Positions 24,772 to 34,355 are shown, counted from the stretch's first letter. The stretch: DNA of 64,000 bases from Vulcanimicrobiota bacterium (GCA_003140215.1 PLJL01000001.1:453283-517282), one strand, 5' to 3'. Notes: generated by a model from the letters alone, not told the origin. Numbers and translations: made by a program.

Positions 24772-25263
24772 GTGGTGAAGGCGCGAACGGTCGTGTCGCT
24801 CTCCGCGCAGCTGGTCGTGCTCGCGCTCATCGCGACCGCATTTTTCATGCGCACGTCGCCGGTGGACGGATTGTCGATGGAACCGCGGGTCCATGCCGGC
24901 GAGCTCGTCCTCATCAACACGCTGGCGTATCGCTTCGGCCCGCTGCGTCGCGGCGACGTCGTCGCCTTCCGCCACGACGCCGCGACGACCGAGACGTACA
25001 TCAAACGCATCGTCGGGCTGCCGGGGGAGCGCGTTGCGGTGAGCGACGGCATCGTGACGATCGACGGCCGGCAGCTCGCCGAACCGTACGTGCGCTTTCG
25101 CGACCGGCGCAGCGCCGCCGCCGTGCTGGTCCCGCAGCGCGCGTACTACGTGCTGGGCGACAATCGCGCCGAGAGCGACGACTCGCGCAACTGGGGCGTG
25201 CTGCGCGAAGACGACGTCGTCGGCAAAGCGCTCGTCGGCATCTGGCCGCCGCGTGGCCTCTGA
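24772..25263 (+). CDS. lepB: Signal peptidase I, third shorter paralogue
   Basis: 163 aa from GTG (24772 or 24775). A single membrane segment (SLSAQLVVLALIATAFFM) is followed by the Ser box VDGLSMEPRVHAGELVL, the Lys box TYIKRIVGLPGERV and YYVLGDNRAESDDSRNWG. It is far more diverged than the tandem copies and lacks the long domain-II insertion, like the short Gram-positive-type enzymes. Its stop overlaps the rbgA start. Confidence 0.94.
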   Translation: MVKARTVVSLSAQLVVLALIATAFFMRTSPVDGLSMEPRVHAGELVLINTLAYRFGPLRRGDVVAFRHDAATTETYIKRIVGLPGERVAVSDGIVTIDGRQLAEPYVRFRDRRSAAAVLVPQRAYYVLGDNRAESDDSRNWGVLREDDVVGKALVGIWPPRGL

Positions 25264-26066
25264 TGGCGCCCGACGTCCTCAACGTCCAGATCCAGTGGTA
25301 CCCCGGCCACATGGTGACGGCCATGCGCAAGCTGGGCGAACGCTTGCGCATCGTCGACGTCCTCATCGAGGTGCTCGACGCGCGGGTGCCGCGCAGCTCG
25401 TCGAATCCGGCGCTCGACCGGTTGGCTCCGCACAAGCCGCGATTGGTCATTTTGGGCCGGGAGGATCTCGCCGATCCGCGCGCGACGCGTGAATGGCTGG
25501 CGTGGTACCGCCGGCGCGGCCGAACCGCACTCGCGGTCAACGGCAAGGATCAGGGCTCGGTGAAGCGCGTCGCGGCGGCGCTCGCTGCGCTCGAGCTCGG
25601 CGGCGGGACGACGCGGGCGATGGTGGTGGGCATCCCGAACACCGGCAAATCATCGCTCATCAACGGCCTTCTCCGTCGCATCGCGGCGAAGGCCGCCGAC
25701 AAGGCCGGGGTCACCCGGTCGCTGCAATGGTTCCGCGTCGGGCCCAACCTCGAGGTAATGGACACTCCCGGAATCCTCGTTCCAAAGATCGCCACCCCGG
25801 AAGCGCAGTGGCAGCTCGCTTTGACCGGCGCGCTGCCGCGCGAGCGCTTCGATCCCGAGGAGGTCATCGCGCGCTACGTCGGCTGGTCACGCGACCACCG
25901 TCCGCGGGCGAACGTCCCCGATCTCGAGACCTATGCGCGTGCGCGCGGTTTTGCGCGCCGCGGCGGCGAGGTCGACTTGCATAACGCCGCCGGCGCGTTC
26001 ATCAAAGATTTCGGTGAGGGAAAGTTCGGACGCGTGACCTTCGAAGCCGCGGAGCCCGCAGCGTGA
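25263..26066 (+). CDS. rbgA: Ribosome biogenesis GTPase YlqF/RbgA
   Basis: 267 aa. A circularly permuted GTPase acting in late 50S assembly. It begins with IQWYPGHMVTAMRKLGERL; G1 is VGIPNTGKSSLIN, G3 is MDTPGIL. The G4 motif (usually NKxD) reads GREDLAD at about residues 65-71, so guanine recognition is altered. TGATG coupling to lepB, GTGA coupling to rnhB. Confidence 0.93.
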   Translation: MAPDVLNVQIQWYPGHMVTAMRKLGERLRIVDVLIEVLDARVPRSSSNPALDRLAPHKPRLVILGREDLADPRATREWLAWYRRRGRTALAVNGKDQGSVKRVAAALAALELGGGTTRAMVVGIPNTGKSSLINGLLRRIAAKAADKAGVTRSLQWFRVGPNLEVMDTPGILVPKIATPEAQWQLALTGALPRERFDPEEVIARYVGWSRDHRPRANVPDLETYARARGFARRGGEVDLHNAAGAFIKDFGEGKFGRVTFEAAEPAA

Positions 26067-26818
26067 CGGCTGCCGAGGCGACGCGCCGCAAGAAGCAGCG
26101 CAATGCCACCCAGCGCGAAGGACGCCGCCTCGTTCGCTTGCACGTGTTCGAGGATCGCGCGTGGGCGTCGGGATACCGGCTCATCGGCGGGATCGACGAG
26201 GTCGGCCGCGGGCCGCTCGCCGGCCCGGTCGTCGCCGCCTGCGTCGTGACCGAGGGACCGCTCAAGCTGCGCGGTCTCAACGACTCCAAGCAGGTCGCGC
26301 CGGAGGTGCGCGAGTCCCTCGCGCTCGAGATCAAGAGCCGCTGCGTGGCCTGGGCGGTCGGCGAAGCGACGGTCGACGAGATCGACCGGTACAACATCTA
26401 CTGGGCCAGCATCCTGGCGATGGAACGCGCGCTGGCCGCGCTGCACGTGCCGCCGGACTACCTCATCACCGATGCTGTCCGCATCAAGTCCTGGAGCGGC
26501 CCGCAGGAGCCGGTCATTAAAGGCGACGCCAAGTGCGCGACCGTGGCCGCCGCTTCGATCGTGGCCAAAGTGCATCGCGACGCTTTGCTCGTCGCCTTGC
26601 ACGACCGCTATCCGAACTACGGCTTCGCGCAGCACAAAGGGTACGCGTCGCCGCAGCACATCGCGGCCCTGGCGGCTCACGGTCCCTGCGCCGAGCATCG
26701 GCGCGCGTTTTGGCGCGTGCGCGCAGCCTGGGACGCGCTGCCGGGGATGGAGCAGTTCATCGCCGACGAGCTCGCGCTCGCCGCCGGGCCGGTAGACGCG
26801 GAGTCCGTGCCGACGTGA
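26063..26818 (+). CDS. rnhB: Ribonuclease HII
   Basis: 251 aa. It nicks RNA in RNA-DNA hybrids, including single ribonucleotides. Active-site segments are GIDEVGRGPLAGPVVAACV (Asp and Glu), the later Asp in YLITDAV, and KGDAKCATVAAASIVAKVHRD. An N-terminal basic extension of about 35 residues (AEATRRKKQRNATQREGRR) precedes the catalytic domain. GTG start overlaps rbgA. Confidence 0.96.
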   Translation: MTAAEATRRKKQRNATQREGRRLVRLHVFEDRAWASGYRLIGGIDEVGRGPLAGPVVAACVVTEGPLKLRGLNDSKQVAPEVRESLALEIKSRCVAWAVGEATVDEIDRYNIYWASILAMERALAALHVPPDYLITDAVRIKSWSGPQEPVIKGDAKCATVAAASIVAKVHRDALLVALHDRYPNYGFAQHKGYASPQHIAALAAHGPCAEHRRAFWRVRAAWDALPGMEQFIADELALAAGPVDAESVPT

Positions 26819-27153
26819 CGCGGGCCGAGCGCGGTCGCGCCGGCGAGGACGCCGCGGCCGCGCTGTTGCAAGAACAGGGCTACCGCATCGTCGCGCGCAA
26901 CGTGCGCGGCCCCGGCGGCGAGATCGACATCATCGCTCGCGACGGCGACACGATCGTCTTCATCGAGGTGAAGGCGCGCCTGGGACGTACGTTCGGGAGC
27001 GCCGTGGGCGCCGTCGATGCCGGCAAGCGCGCGACCCTGCGCGCGATCGCAGGCGACTGGCTGCAGATCGCCGCGCCGCGCGCGCGGTCGCGCTTCGACG
27101 TCGTCACCTTCGAGGCCGGCCGGCCGACGCTGCACCGGGACGCCTTCGTATGA
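26815..27153 (+). CDS. yraN: YraN family (UPF0102) endonuclease-like protein
   Basis: 112 aa from GTG. The restriction-endonuclease-like core is GPGGEIDIIARDGDTIVFIE followed by VKAR, with G-x-A-x-x-A-x2-L at the N-terminus (GRAGEDAAAALLQEQGYRIV). The usual neighbour of rnhB, with GTGA overlap upstream and ATGA overlap with the kinase downstream. The biological role is not established. Confidence 0.94.
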   Translation: MTRAERGRAGEDAAAALLQEQGYRIVARNVRGPGGEIDIIARDGDTIVFIEVKARLGRTFGSAVGAVDAGKRATLRAIAGDWLQIAAPRARSRFDVVTFEAGRPTLHRDAFV

Positions 27154-28481
27154 CCAGCCTCACCGGCAAGACCCTAGCGGGGCGGTACCGCGTCGACGCG
27201 GAGATCGGGCGCGGCGGGATGGCCGACGTCTACCGCGGCATCGACGTCGTGCTCGATCGCGAGGTGGCGATCAAAGTGCTCACCGAGCGTGACGACGGCG
27301 AGCGCGATCGCTTCCTGCGTGAGGCCCGCTCCATGGCGCGCTTGAATCACCGCAACGTGGTGGCCGTCTACGACGCGGGCCGCGACGAGGGGTGGTCCTT
27401 CATCATCATGGAGCTGGTGGAAGGGCGCACGCTGGGATCGGTGCCGGCGCACGAGCTCACCGTACACACCGCGATCCGCCACTACGTCGAGATCCTCGAG
27501 GCGCTGGCGTACGCGCACGGCAACGGCGTCATCCACCGTGACGTCAAGCCTGCCAACGTGATGGTGCTGCCCAGCGGCGCCGTGAAGGTCATGGATTTTG
27601 GCCTAGCGCGGCGCACCAGCGACATGTCCGGCGCGACAAGCGCCGGCGAGATCGTCGGGACGATCGCCTACCTTCCCCCGGAACGGTTCTTGGGCAAAGT
27701 CGCGGACGCACGCAGCGACCTCTACTCGGTCGGTGTGATGCTCTTCGAGACGTTTACCGGGACGTTGCCCTTCAAGAGCGAGAGCGACGACCTCGTCGCG
27801 GTCATCTACGGTCACGTCAACGAGCCGCCGCCGCCGCCGCGCAGCGTGAACCGTGCGGTGCCCGCGCAGATCGAGCGCATCATCCTCAAGCTGCTCGAAA
27901 AAGAACCCGAGCGGCGCTATCAAACGGCGCAGGATGCAGCGGCCGATCTGCGCGCGCTCGTTACCGGGCCGGCCGACGTGAGCGACCCCGGTATGGAGCA
28001 ACCGCCCTCGCCTGCGACCGCCGCGCAGTCGCGCAAGGGAGCGCCGCCGCCGCCGGGTCAGGCGGCGGCGCGAACGAGCAGCGTCGAGGCCGACGCGCGC
28101 GAGATGCTGGCACGCACGTTCGGATCATCGAAGGCCGTCGACGTCGGCTACTCCGAAACGCTGGCCGGGATGCTGGCGACGCGCAAGCGCGACTATCCCG
28201 AGGCGTCGCGCGCGTATCGCGCCGCGCTGACGGCGTTCAGCGAGGCCAAGAACGAACTCGAGTACGCCAAGACCGCGTTGAAGTTCGGCACGATGGTGCT
28301 GCAGAAGCACAACGAGGGCGAAAGCCGGAGCGGGGCCTCCAACCGCCGCGAACTTTCCGACGCGGTCGACATCCTCACCGAAGCGCTACCGAGCTTCCGC
28401 GGGCGCGCGATGCTCAAAGAGCTCGAGGAAGGCGAACGCCTCCTCTACGCGCTGCAGCGGACGCTGATCCGGATACGCTGA
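27150..28481 (+). CDS. Ser/Thr protein kinase (PknB-like) with C-terminal helical domain
   Basis: 443 aa. Kinase domain 1-275: glycine loop IGRGGMADVYRG, K42 (VAIKVL), HRDVKPANV with D131, MDFGLAR with D149, and GTIAYLPPERF. A Pro-rich linker (about 285-305) follows, then a helical, TPR-like C-terminal domain (YPEASRAYRAALTAFSEAKN). No membrane segment, so it is a cytoplasmic kinase, unlike PASTA kinases. The targets are unknown; it is coupled to yraN by ATGA. Confidence 0.95.
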   Translation: MTSLTGKTLAGRYRVDAEIGRGGMADVYRGIDVVLDREVAIKVLTERDDGERDRFLREARSMARLNHRNVVAVYDAGRDEGWSFIIMELVEGRTLGSVPAHELTVHTAIRHYVEILEALAYAHGNGVIHRDVKPANVMVLPSGAVKVMDFGLARRTSDMSGATSAGEIVGTIAYLPPERFLGKVADARSDLYSVGVMLFETFTGTLPFKSESDDLVAVIYGHVNEPPPPPRSVNRAVPAQIERIILKLLEKEPERRYQTAQDAAADLRALVTGPADVSDPGMEQPPSPATAAQSRKGAPPPPGQAAARTSSVEADAREMLARTFGSSKAVDVGYSETLAGMLATRKRDYPEASRAYRAALTAFSEAKNELEYAKTALKFGTMVLQKHNEGESRSGASNRRELSDAVDILTEALPSFRGRAMLKELEEGERLLYALQRTLIRIR

Positions 28482-28489
28482 CCGCGCCG

Positions 28490-29839
28490 ATGCGCGCGAT
28501 CGATGCCGTCGAGCACCGCGATGCCGGCGCGGCGCTGCGCCGTCTCGCCACCCCCAACGCGCTCGCCATGGTCGGCGATCAGCTGCTCGGGATCGTCGAC
28601 ACGATCGCAATCGGCGTGCTGGGCACCGCAGCACTGGCGGGGATCACCGGCGCGGTCGGCGTCTTCATGGTCCTGGGCATCGGTTTGTTCGCCTTCGGCA
28701 GCGGCGTGCGCATCATCGGGGCGCAAGCGATCGGCGCCGGACAGAGCGAACGCTTCGGTGCGATCGTCCGCGCCGCGGTCGTCGTCCCGCTCGCGATCGC
28801 CGCGCTCGCGACGCTGGCGTCGGTGGTCACGGCGCGGCCGCTGATGCACGCCATCCTCCCTGCCGGCGCGCCGCTCGACGCGGCTTCGCGGTATCTGGTG
28901 CTGCGCTGCTGCTGCCTCATTCCGATGGTGTGCAGCGGGATGCTGGCCGTCGCGTTCGCGACCGCGGGCGACTCCAAGCTCACCCTGCGGCTGCTCATCG
29001 TCATCAACGTGGTGCACGTTCCGCTCGTCTTCGTGCTGGCGTTGGGCGCCGTGACCCATCATGCCTTCGGCATGACGGGGGCCGGCATCTCGTCGCTGAT
29101 CGCCGAGTTCGTCGGGCTCGCTTACGCGGTCTATGCAACGATGAAGCGGCCCGAGTTGGGAATCTTTGCTGCGCGCACCATCGACCGTGCGCTGGTGCGG
29201 CTGACCGCGGCGATCAGCTGGCCGGAGTTCGTCTTCCTCGTATTGCAGATCGTGCCCGAGCCGGTCACCATCGCACTGCTGGCTCCGTCCGGCACGGAAT
29301 CCGTGGCGGCGTTTCGCGCGCTGTCGCTGGTGAGCGACGTGACGTGGTCGCTGCCGGGCGCGCTGGGCGATGCATCGGAGATCGTTGTCGCTCAGCGCAT
29401 CGGCGCGCGCGACTACGACGGCGCCCTGACGTTCCAACGCAGCGCGACCCGGTTGAGCGTGCTCGTCTGCGGCTTGGTCGGGGTGACGTTTGCATGTCTG
29501 GCGTGGCCGCTCGCCGCGCTGTGCACCTTCAGCCCGGCGCTGGCGTCGCTCGCAGCGGCGCCGCTCGCACTGCACGTCGGCGTGACGCTGCCGCTCAAAG
29601 GCTACGCGATGACGGTGCTCGCGCCGATTCGCGGCGCCGGCGACACGCGTTTTGTGATGCTGATGGGAATCGTCACGACGCTCGTCGCGGTCGGCGCCGT
29701 CTATGCCGGGATCAGGCTGCTGCATCTCGGGCTCTGGTCGGTCCCCATCGGCTGGACCGCCGGCTGGCTCGTGCGCAGCGCGATCACCACCGTGCGTTTG
29801 GACGGCGGCGACTGGCGGCGACGCACCTTGGCGGCATAG
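28490..29839 (+). CDS. MATE family efflux transporter
   Basis: 449 aa with about 12 hydrophobic segments, two pseudo-repeats. Evidence: LATPNALAMVGDQLLGIVDT, GTAALAGITGAVGVFMVLGI, GAQAIGAGQSERFG in the first half and VVAQRIGARDYDGAL with APIRGAGDTRFVMLMG in the second. It probably exports cationic compounds using an ion gradient. It starts 8 bp after the kinase and is the last gene of this operon. Confidence 0.9.
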   Translation: MRAIDAVEHRDAGAALRRLATPNALAMVGDQLLGIVDTIAIGVLGTAALAGITGAVGVFMVLGIGLFAFGSGVRIIGAQAIGAGQSERFGAIVRAAVVVPLAIAALATLASVVTARPLMHAILPAGAPLDAASRYLVLRCCCLIPMVCSGMLAVAFATAGDSKLTLRLLIVINVVHVPLVFVLALGAVTHHAFGMTGAGISSLIAEFVGLAYAVYATMKRPELGIFAARTIDRALVRLTAAISWPEFVFLVLQIVPEPVTIALLAPSGTESVAAFRALSLVSDVTWSLPGALGDASEIVVAQRIGARDYDGALTFQRSATRLSVLVCGLVGVTFACLAWPLAALCTFSPALASLAAAPLALHVGVTLPLKGYAMTVLAPIRGAGDTRFVMLMGIVTTLVAVGAVYAGIRLLHLGLWSVPIGWTAGWLVRSAITTVRLDGGDWRRRTLAA

Positions 29840-30043
29840 CCGAAAATGGTCTTCGGGGGCATGCCGAGAAAGGGTCGCGCTCGGCCGAGGGAGCGGCCGA
29901 CGTTCGGTGCTCCAACTGCGGTTTCTTTAGGGGAACCGCGAGCGCACCGTTTGACGCCGGCGGCTCGTCCGTCACACCGAGGATCGTCCGGTACCGCGCA
30001 ATTCGGCACTTTCTAGCGTCATAGATGTCCGCGGGGAGACACG

Positions 30044-30346
30044 ATGACCGACGATGACTCGCCCCTTCAACCACCTGACGTCCGGAGCGTGAAATCAGGC
30101 GCTTCGGTGACCCACCTTGCGACGCGCCGCTGCCGCCGGGACATCCTGCGCTCGATCACCGTCGTGTTCGGCGGCGTCCACTACGGCACGATCACCATCG
30201 ATGCGCCGTACGCCACGGGCAAACCGATGGCGCTGTACCTCGTGCCGGTGCGCGGCGACGCCGAGCCGGGCGACCTGGCGGGGCCGCTCGACTGCCTCAT
30301 CACCGACGACCCGTCGCTCGCGACGCGCCACCACGCGGTGCGCTAA
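30044..30346 (+). CDS. Small protein of unknown function
   Basis: 100 aa from ATG with GGGGAG upstream. The first 25 residues are polar; the rest (RDILRSITVVFGGVHYGTI, APYATGKPMALYLVPVRG) looks like a compact beta domain. No signal or known motif. The 204 bp before it hold no gene and no convincing promoter. Confidence 0.6.
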   Translation: MTDDDSPLQPPDVRSVKSGASVTHLATRRCRRDILRSITVVFGGVHYGTITIDAPYATGKPMALYLVPVRGDAEPGDLAGPLDCLITDDPSLATRHHAVR

Positions 30347-30361
30347 CCCGGGTACGCGGCG

Positions 30362-30799
30362 CTAGGGGTCGGCGTACGCCTCGGCGTCGTCGGCCTCGAA
30401 GATCTCGAAAAAGGTGGTCAACTCAGGACGCCGTTCCATGACGGGGTGGTTTTGCCGCACGCGTTCCTGGAACTCGGGCGGCAGCCGGTCGACGGTCATG
30501 AGCGCGAGCTTCGCGCTCGTCTCCGCGGCCAGCGCAGCGTCGACGCGCGCTTGCAACCACGCCGCGACCTCGTCTTCGTCTTCCGCGCCGGCGACGACGC
30601 CGCGCAGCTCCTCCATGTCGACGCCGATGCGCTTGCACATGAACGCGCTCAAGCCGTCGGGGCGGTTGAGGTATTTGGCCATCTTCCCGCCCGGCATCTC
30701 GGCGCGCAGCTTGTCGATCGTGCGCGGCATGAAGGCCAGCCCGGCGAGGGTCTCCCGCGGGCCCCGCGGGGGCCGCATGGTGAGGTCGAGCGGTTGCAT
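30362..30799 (-). CDS. DUF5069 domain protein
   Basis: 145 aa. The family start PRETLAGLAFMPRTIDKLRA is followed by KMAKYLNRPDGLSAFMCKRI, and the tail has DAEAYADP. DUF5069 proteins are small and soluble with no known activity. It begins 10 bp after the permease stop and is probably the last gene of the ABC importer transcript. Confidence 0.8.
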   Translation of the reverse strand: MQPLDLTMRPPRGPRETLAGLAFMPRTIDKLRAEMPGGKMAKYLNRPDGLSAFMCKRIGVDMEELRGVVAGAEDEDEVAAWLQARVDAALAAETSAKLALMTVDRLPPEFQERVRQNHPVMERRPELTTFFEIFEADDAEAYADP

Positions 30800-30809
30800 C
30801 GGGCTCTCT

Positions 30810-31856
30810 TCAGCGCTCGGCCAAATAACGCTTGCGCAATGCGTCCAGGACCAGGGCCAACAGGATCACCGCACCTAGGACGATCAGCTGCGTGTACGGG
30901 TCGACATGGGTCAGGTTCATCACGTTGTAGAGCACGCCGATCAGCAACGCGCCCAAGAACGTCCCCACGATCGTCCCGCGGCCGCCCATGAGCGACGTTC
31001 CGCCGACGACCACGGCGGCGATCGCCTGCAACTCGTAACCGTTCCCGTTCTGGGGCGCGCCCGAGCCGAAGCGCGCCAACAGCAAGAGCCCTGCGAGCGC
31101 GGCGCAGCTGCCCGAGATCATGTAGACCAGCGTCTTGACGCGACCGGTGTCGATGCCCGCCAAGCGCGCCGCCTCCTCGTTGCCGCCGACCGCGAGGACG
31201 TAGCGCCCAAACGCGGTTCGTCCCAACAGCAGCGCCAAGGCGATTGCGACCACGCCCATGACCAACACCGCGTACGGAATCCCGGGCAGGCCGAAAAGCC
31301 CAGGCAGGAGATAGCCGCTCCCCAACCAGTCGAAGGGGACGCTCGAGTGCAGCACGATCGGCTGGCCGTGCGCGATGGTGAAAGCCAGACCGCGTGCGAC
31401 CTGCATCATCGCCAGCGTGGTGATGAACGGCGGCAGGTTGAGCCGCACGACCGGCCACGCGTTGATCCATCCCGCCGCGCATCCGATCGCCACGCCCGCG
31501 AGCAGCGTGACGACGAAGTTCGCCGGACCGCCGAACGGCAACGCATTCGAAACCTGGGCCAGCGCCACGCCGCTCAGCGCCACCAACGAGCCGACCGACA
31601 GATCGATCCCCGCGGTGATGATCACAAACGTCTGGCCGGCCGCCATGATCGCGTTCACGGTGATCTGGCGCAGGACGTTGGTGATGTTTGCGGGCTCGAG
31701 AAAATAGCCGTGGGCGAGCGCGTTGACCGCCAGCACGAGCACCACGAATCCGATCGCGATCCCGCCGGTGCGCACCGCCGCGTTGCGGCGCTTCTTGGCC
31801 GCGACGTCGCCGGCACGGGCGTCCATGACGGCCTTGACGTCCACGTCGGGCTTCAC
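30810..31856 (-). CDS. Ribose/sugar-type ABC transporter permease (RbsC family)
   Basis: 348 aa from GTG 31856. About ten membrane segments, with family motifs FVIITAGIDLSVGSLVALSG, LPPFITTLAMMQVARGLAF, YVLAVGGNEEAARLAGI and GGTSLMGGRGTIVGTFLGAL. It forms the channel of a CUT2-type importer with the ATPase and binding protein upstream. GTGA overlap with the ATPase. Confidence 0.95.
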   Translation of the reverse strand: MKPDVDVKAVMDARAGDVAAKKRRNAAVRTGGIAIGFVVLVLAVNALAHGYFLEPANITNVLRQITVNAIMAAGQTFVIITAGIDLSVGSLVALSGVALAQVSNALPFGGPANFVVTLLAGVAIGCAAGWINAWPVVRLNLPPFITTLAMMQVARGLAFTIAHGQPIVLHSSVPFDWLGSGYLLPGLFGLPGIPYAVLVMGVVAIALALLLGRTAFGRYVLAVGGNEEAARLAGIDTGRVKTLVYMISGSCAALAGLLLLARFGSGAPQNGNGYELQAIAAVVVGGTSLMGGRGTIVGTFLGALLIGVLYNVMNLTHVDPYTQLIVLGAVILLALVLDALRKRYLAER

Positions 31857-33364
31857 GCCGCCGCGCTCCCCAGCGCGACCGCGATCACCTTGGCGGGGGT
31901 GGCTTGGGCGCGCGCGAACTCGGCGCGGATCTCGCCGCCGCGCACGACCAGGACGCGGTGCGACATGCCGAGCACCTCGGGCAGATCGCTCGACACCATC
32001 ACGATCGCGGCACCCTGCCGCAGCAACTCGACCATGAGCGCATAGACCTCGGCCTTCGCGCCCACGTCGATCCCGCGCGTCGGCTCGTCGAAGAGAAACA
32101 CGCGTGCGCGGCCGATGAGCCACTTGCCGAGCACGACTTTTTGCTGGTTCCCGCCCGAGAGGTTGCGGACCGTCTGCTCGGCGGACGGCGTGCGAATGCG
32201 CAACTCGGCGATCTTCGCGTTGGTCGCCTCGGTCTCGGCGGCCCGGTCCACGAAGGCCCCGCGCACGAACGCGCCCAGATGCGCCAGCGTCGTGTTCTCG
32301 CGCACGGTCATGCCCAGCACCAGTCCTTGGGCCTTGCGGTCCTCGGTGATGAGCGCGATCCCCGCCCGAATCGCGCTGCGCGGCGAGCGCACGACCACCC
32401 GCGCGCCGCCGACGCGAATCTCACCCTCGGTCGGCACGTCGGCGCCGGCGATGGCACGCACGATCTCGGTCCGCCCCGCACCCACGAGCCCGGCTAGGCC
32501 GACGATCTCGCCGGCGTGCACTTGGAAGGAGACGTCGCTCACGCGCACCCCGCTCGCTGCGCTGATGCCGCGGACGTCGAGCACGACCGGCGCGTCGGCG
32601 CCGACTTCCGGCAGGTCGGGGAAATGATTCTCCAGCTCGCGCCCGACCATGAGCCTGATCACGTCCGCCTGCGGCATCTGCGCGATGGGCCGCGTGTCGA
32701 TCGCCTTCCCGTCGCGCAAGACCGTGACCCGATCGGCGATCCGCGGCAGCTCTTCGAGGCGGTGCGAGATGTAGACGAAAGCGACGTTTTGCGCCTTGAG
32801 CGTGGCGATGAGCGCGAAGAGGGCATCGATCTCGCGCTCCGTCAGTGCCGCCGTGGGCTCGTCCATGACGATCAGGCGTGCTTTGCGCACCAAGCACTTC
32901 GCGATCTCGGTCAGCTGCTGCTCGGCGACGGAGAGCCGCCGCGCAGGGCGGTCGAGCGGCAGCGCGATCCCGAGCTCGCCCAACACCTTGGCGGCTTCGC
33001 TCGCCGCGGCGCCGCGGTCGAGGAACGCCCCGCGCCGGGGCTCCACGCCGAGCACGATGTTCTCGATCACCCCCAGATCGGGGACCAGGTTGAACTCCTG
33101 GTAGATCATCCCGATCCCCAGCTGCTCGGCCGCCCGGGGACCGTCGATGAGCACGCGTTTGCCGTCGACGTCGATCTCGCCCGAGTCGGCGGGCTGCGCG
33201 CCGGAAAGGATCTTCATCAGCGTCGACTTGCCGGCGCCGTTCTCGCCGACGAGCGCATGCACTTCGCCGCAGTCTACGTCGAAGGTGACCCCGTCGAGCG
33301 CGCGCACGCCAGGAAACGTCTTGACGATGTCGCGCATCTGCAGCAGCGGCGCAGACGGCGTCAC
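31853..33364 (-). CDS. Ribose/sugar-type ABC transporter ATPase (RbsA family)
   Basis: 503 aa from GTG, two nucleotide-binding domains. Domain 1 has Walker A GENGAGKSTL, Q-loop IYQEFNL, signature LSVAEQQ and Walker B LIVMDEPTAAL. Domain 2 has a degenerate Walker A (LVGAGRTE), LSGGNQQK and VFLFDEPTRGIDVG, as usual for RbsA/MglA. It powers the CUT2 importer. Confidence 0.96.
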   Translation of the reverse strand: MTPSAPLLQMRDIVKTFPGVRALDGVTFDVDCGEVHALVGENGAGKSTLMKILSGAQPADSGEIDVDGKRVLIDGPRAAEQLGIGMIYQEFNLVPDLGVIENIVLGVEPRRGAFLDRGAAASEAAKVLGELGIALPLDRPARRLSVAEQQLTEIAKCLVRKARLIVMDEPTAALTEREIDALFALIATLKAQNVAFVYISHRLEELPRIADRVTVLRDGKAIDTRPIAQMPQADVIRLMVGRELENHFPDLPEVGADAPVVLDVRGISAASGVRVSDVSFQVHAGEIVGLAGLVGAGRTEIVRAIAGADVPTEGEIRVGGARVVVRSPRSAIRAGIALITEDRKAQGLVLGMTVRENTTLAHLGAFVRGAFVDRAAETEATNAKIAELRIRTPSAEQTVRNLSGGNQQKVVLGKWLIGRARVFLFDEPTRGIDVGAKAEVYALMVELLRQGAAIVMVSSDLPEVLGMSHRVLVVRGGEIRAEFARAQATPAKVIAVALGSAAA

Positions 33365-33374
33365 GCCGGCGACT

Positions 33375-34355
33375 CTACTTTGCGTCGGCCTTGGTGAACG
33401 TGCCGACCGGCACCGATATCTTCGCCGCGGGCGTCTTGCCGCTGAAGTAGTCGTGAATGGCGTCGATCGTCCGGCTGCCGATTTGGTCGGGATGCTGGAT
33501 CGCGTCGCCGTACATCTGCCCGGCCGCGATCGCGGTGCGTGCCTCGGGCGCGGCATCGTAGCCGATCACCACGATTTTGGCGCCCAAGCCCGCCGCCTGG
33601 ACCGCCTTGGCGGCGCCGAGCGCCGAGTCGTCGTTGATCCCGAAGACGCCTCTGAGGTCCTTGTGCGACTGGAGGATGTCTTCCATGGACGACGAGGCTT
33701 TGGCGCGTTCCCCACCGCCGTCGATGTCGGAGACGACGGTGACGCCTGGGCAACCCGTGGCCAACGCCTGCTTGAAGCCCTTGACGCGATCCTGAACCGA
33801 GGTGACTTCGGGCTCGTCGATGATCGCGATCTGGCCGGTATGGCCCGGCAGCGCGGCGCACATGAGCTTCCCGGCCTGGGCACCGCCTTGGACGTTGTCG
33901 CTGGCGATATGGGCGACGACGGTGCCGTCCTTGGACGCGCTGGCGATGTCGGCGGTGAAGACGGGGATCTTCGCCTTGTTGGCCTCGACGATGGCGCTAC
34001 CGATCGCCTGCGAGTCGTACGGGGTCAGGACGATCGCCGCGACCTTTTGCGAGATGAAGTCCTCGACCTGACTCTGCTGTTTGGCGTTGTCGCGTGCCGC
34101 GTCGACGACGGTGACGGTGTAGCCGTACTTGGCGGCTTCGTCCCGCATCCCGCGCTCCATGTCCTGATAGAACTGCGCCTCGCGGTTCTGAATCGAGACC
34201 CCGATCGACTTCGGGCCGCCGCTCGCCGCCGCATCGGGCGCTGCGCTCGCCCCCGTCGTCGTGGTGGTCGAGCTGGAGCTGGAGGTGTCGGTCGACTTCG
34301 TGCAGCCGCCGAGGACCAGCGCAAGCGCGCATGCGAGAGTGCAGAGCGTCTTCAT
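33375..34355 (-). CDS. Sugar-binding lipoprotein of the CUT2 ABC importer
   Basis: 326 aa. Lipobox LGGC gives a lipidated C18, followed by a Ser/Thr-rich linker. The type I periplasmic-binding fold shows as SIGVSIQNREAQFYQDMERG, VLTPYDSQAIGSAI, ASDNVQGGAQAG, GINDDSALGAAKAV and VVIGYDA. The ligand is probably a pentose, hexose or polyol, not identifiable from sequence. First gene of the minus-strand transporter operon. Confidence 0.94.
   Translation of the reverse strand: MKTLCTLACALALVLGGCTKSTDTSSSSSTTTTTGASAAPDAAASGGPKSIGVSIQNREAQFYQDMERGMRDEAAKYGYTVTVVDAARDNAKQQSQVEDFISQKVAAIVLTPYDSQAIGSAIVEANKAKIPVFTADIASASKDGTVVAHIASDNVQGGAQAGKLMCAALPGHTGQIAIIDEPEVTSVQDRVKGFKQALATGCPGVTVVSDIDGGGERAKASSSMEDILQSHKDLRGVFGINDDSALGAAKAVQAAGLGAKIVVIGYDAAPEARTAIAAGQMYGDAIQHPDQIGSRTIDAIHDYFSGKTPAAKISVPVGTFTKADAK

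Noticed and set aside
28445..29725. Minus-strand frame of 426 codons opposite the MATE gene
   Set aside because: Charged, His/Arg-rich shadow; MATE helices on the plus strand are clear.
29840..30043. Possible promoter or RNA in the gap after the MATE gene
   Set aside because: A TTGACG is present but no -10 at 16-18 bp, and no convincing structure.
30906..32045. Plus-strand frame of 379 codons opposite the ABC permease
   Set aside because: Shadow; RbsC motifs read on the minus strand.
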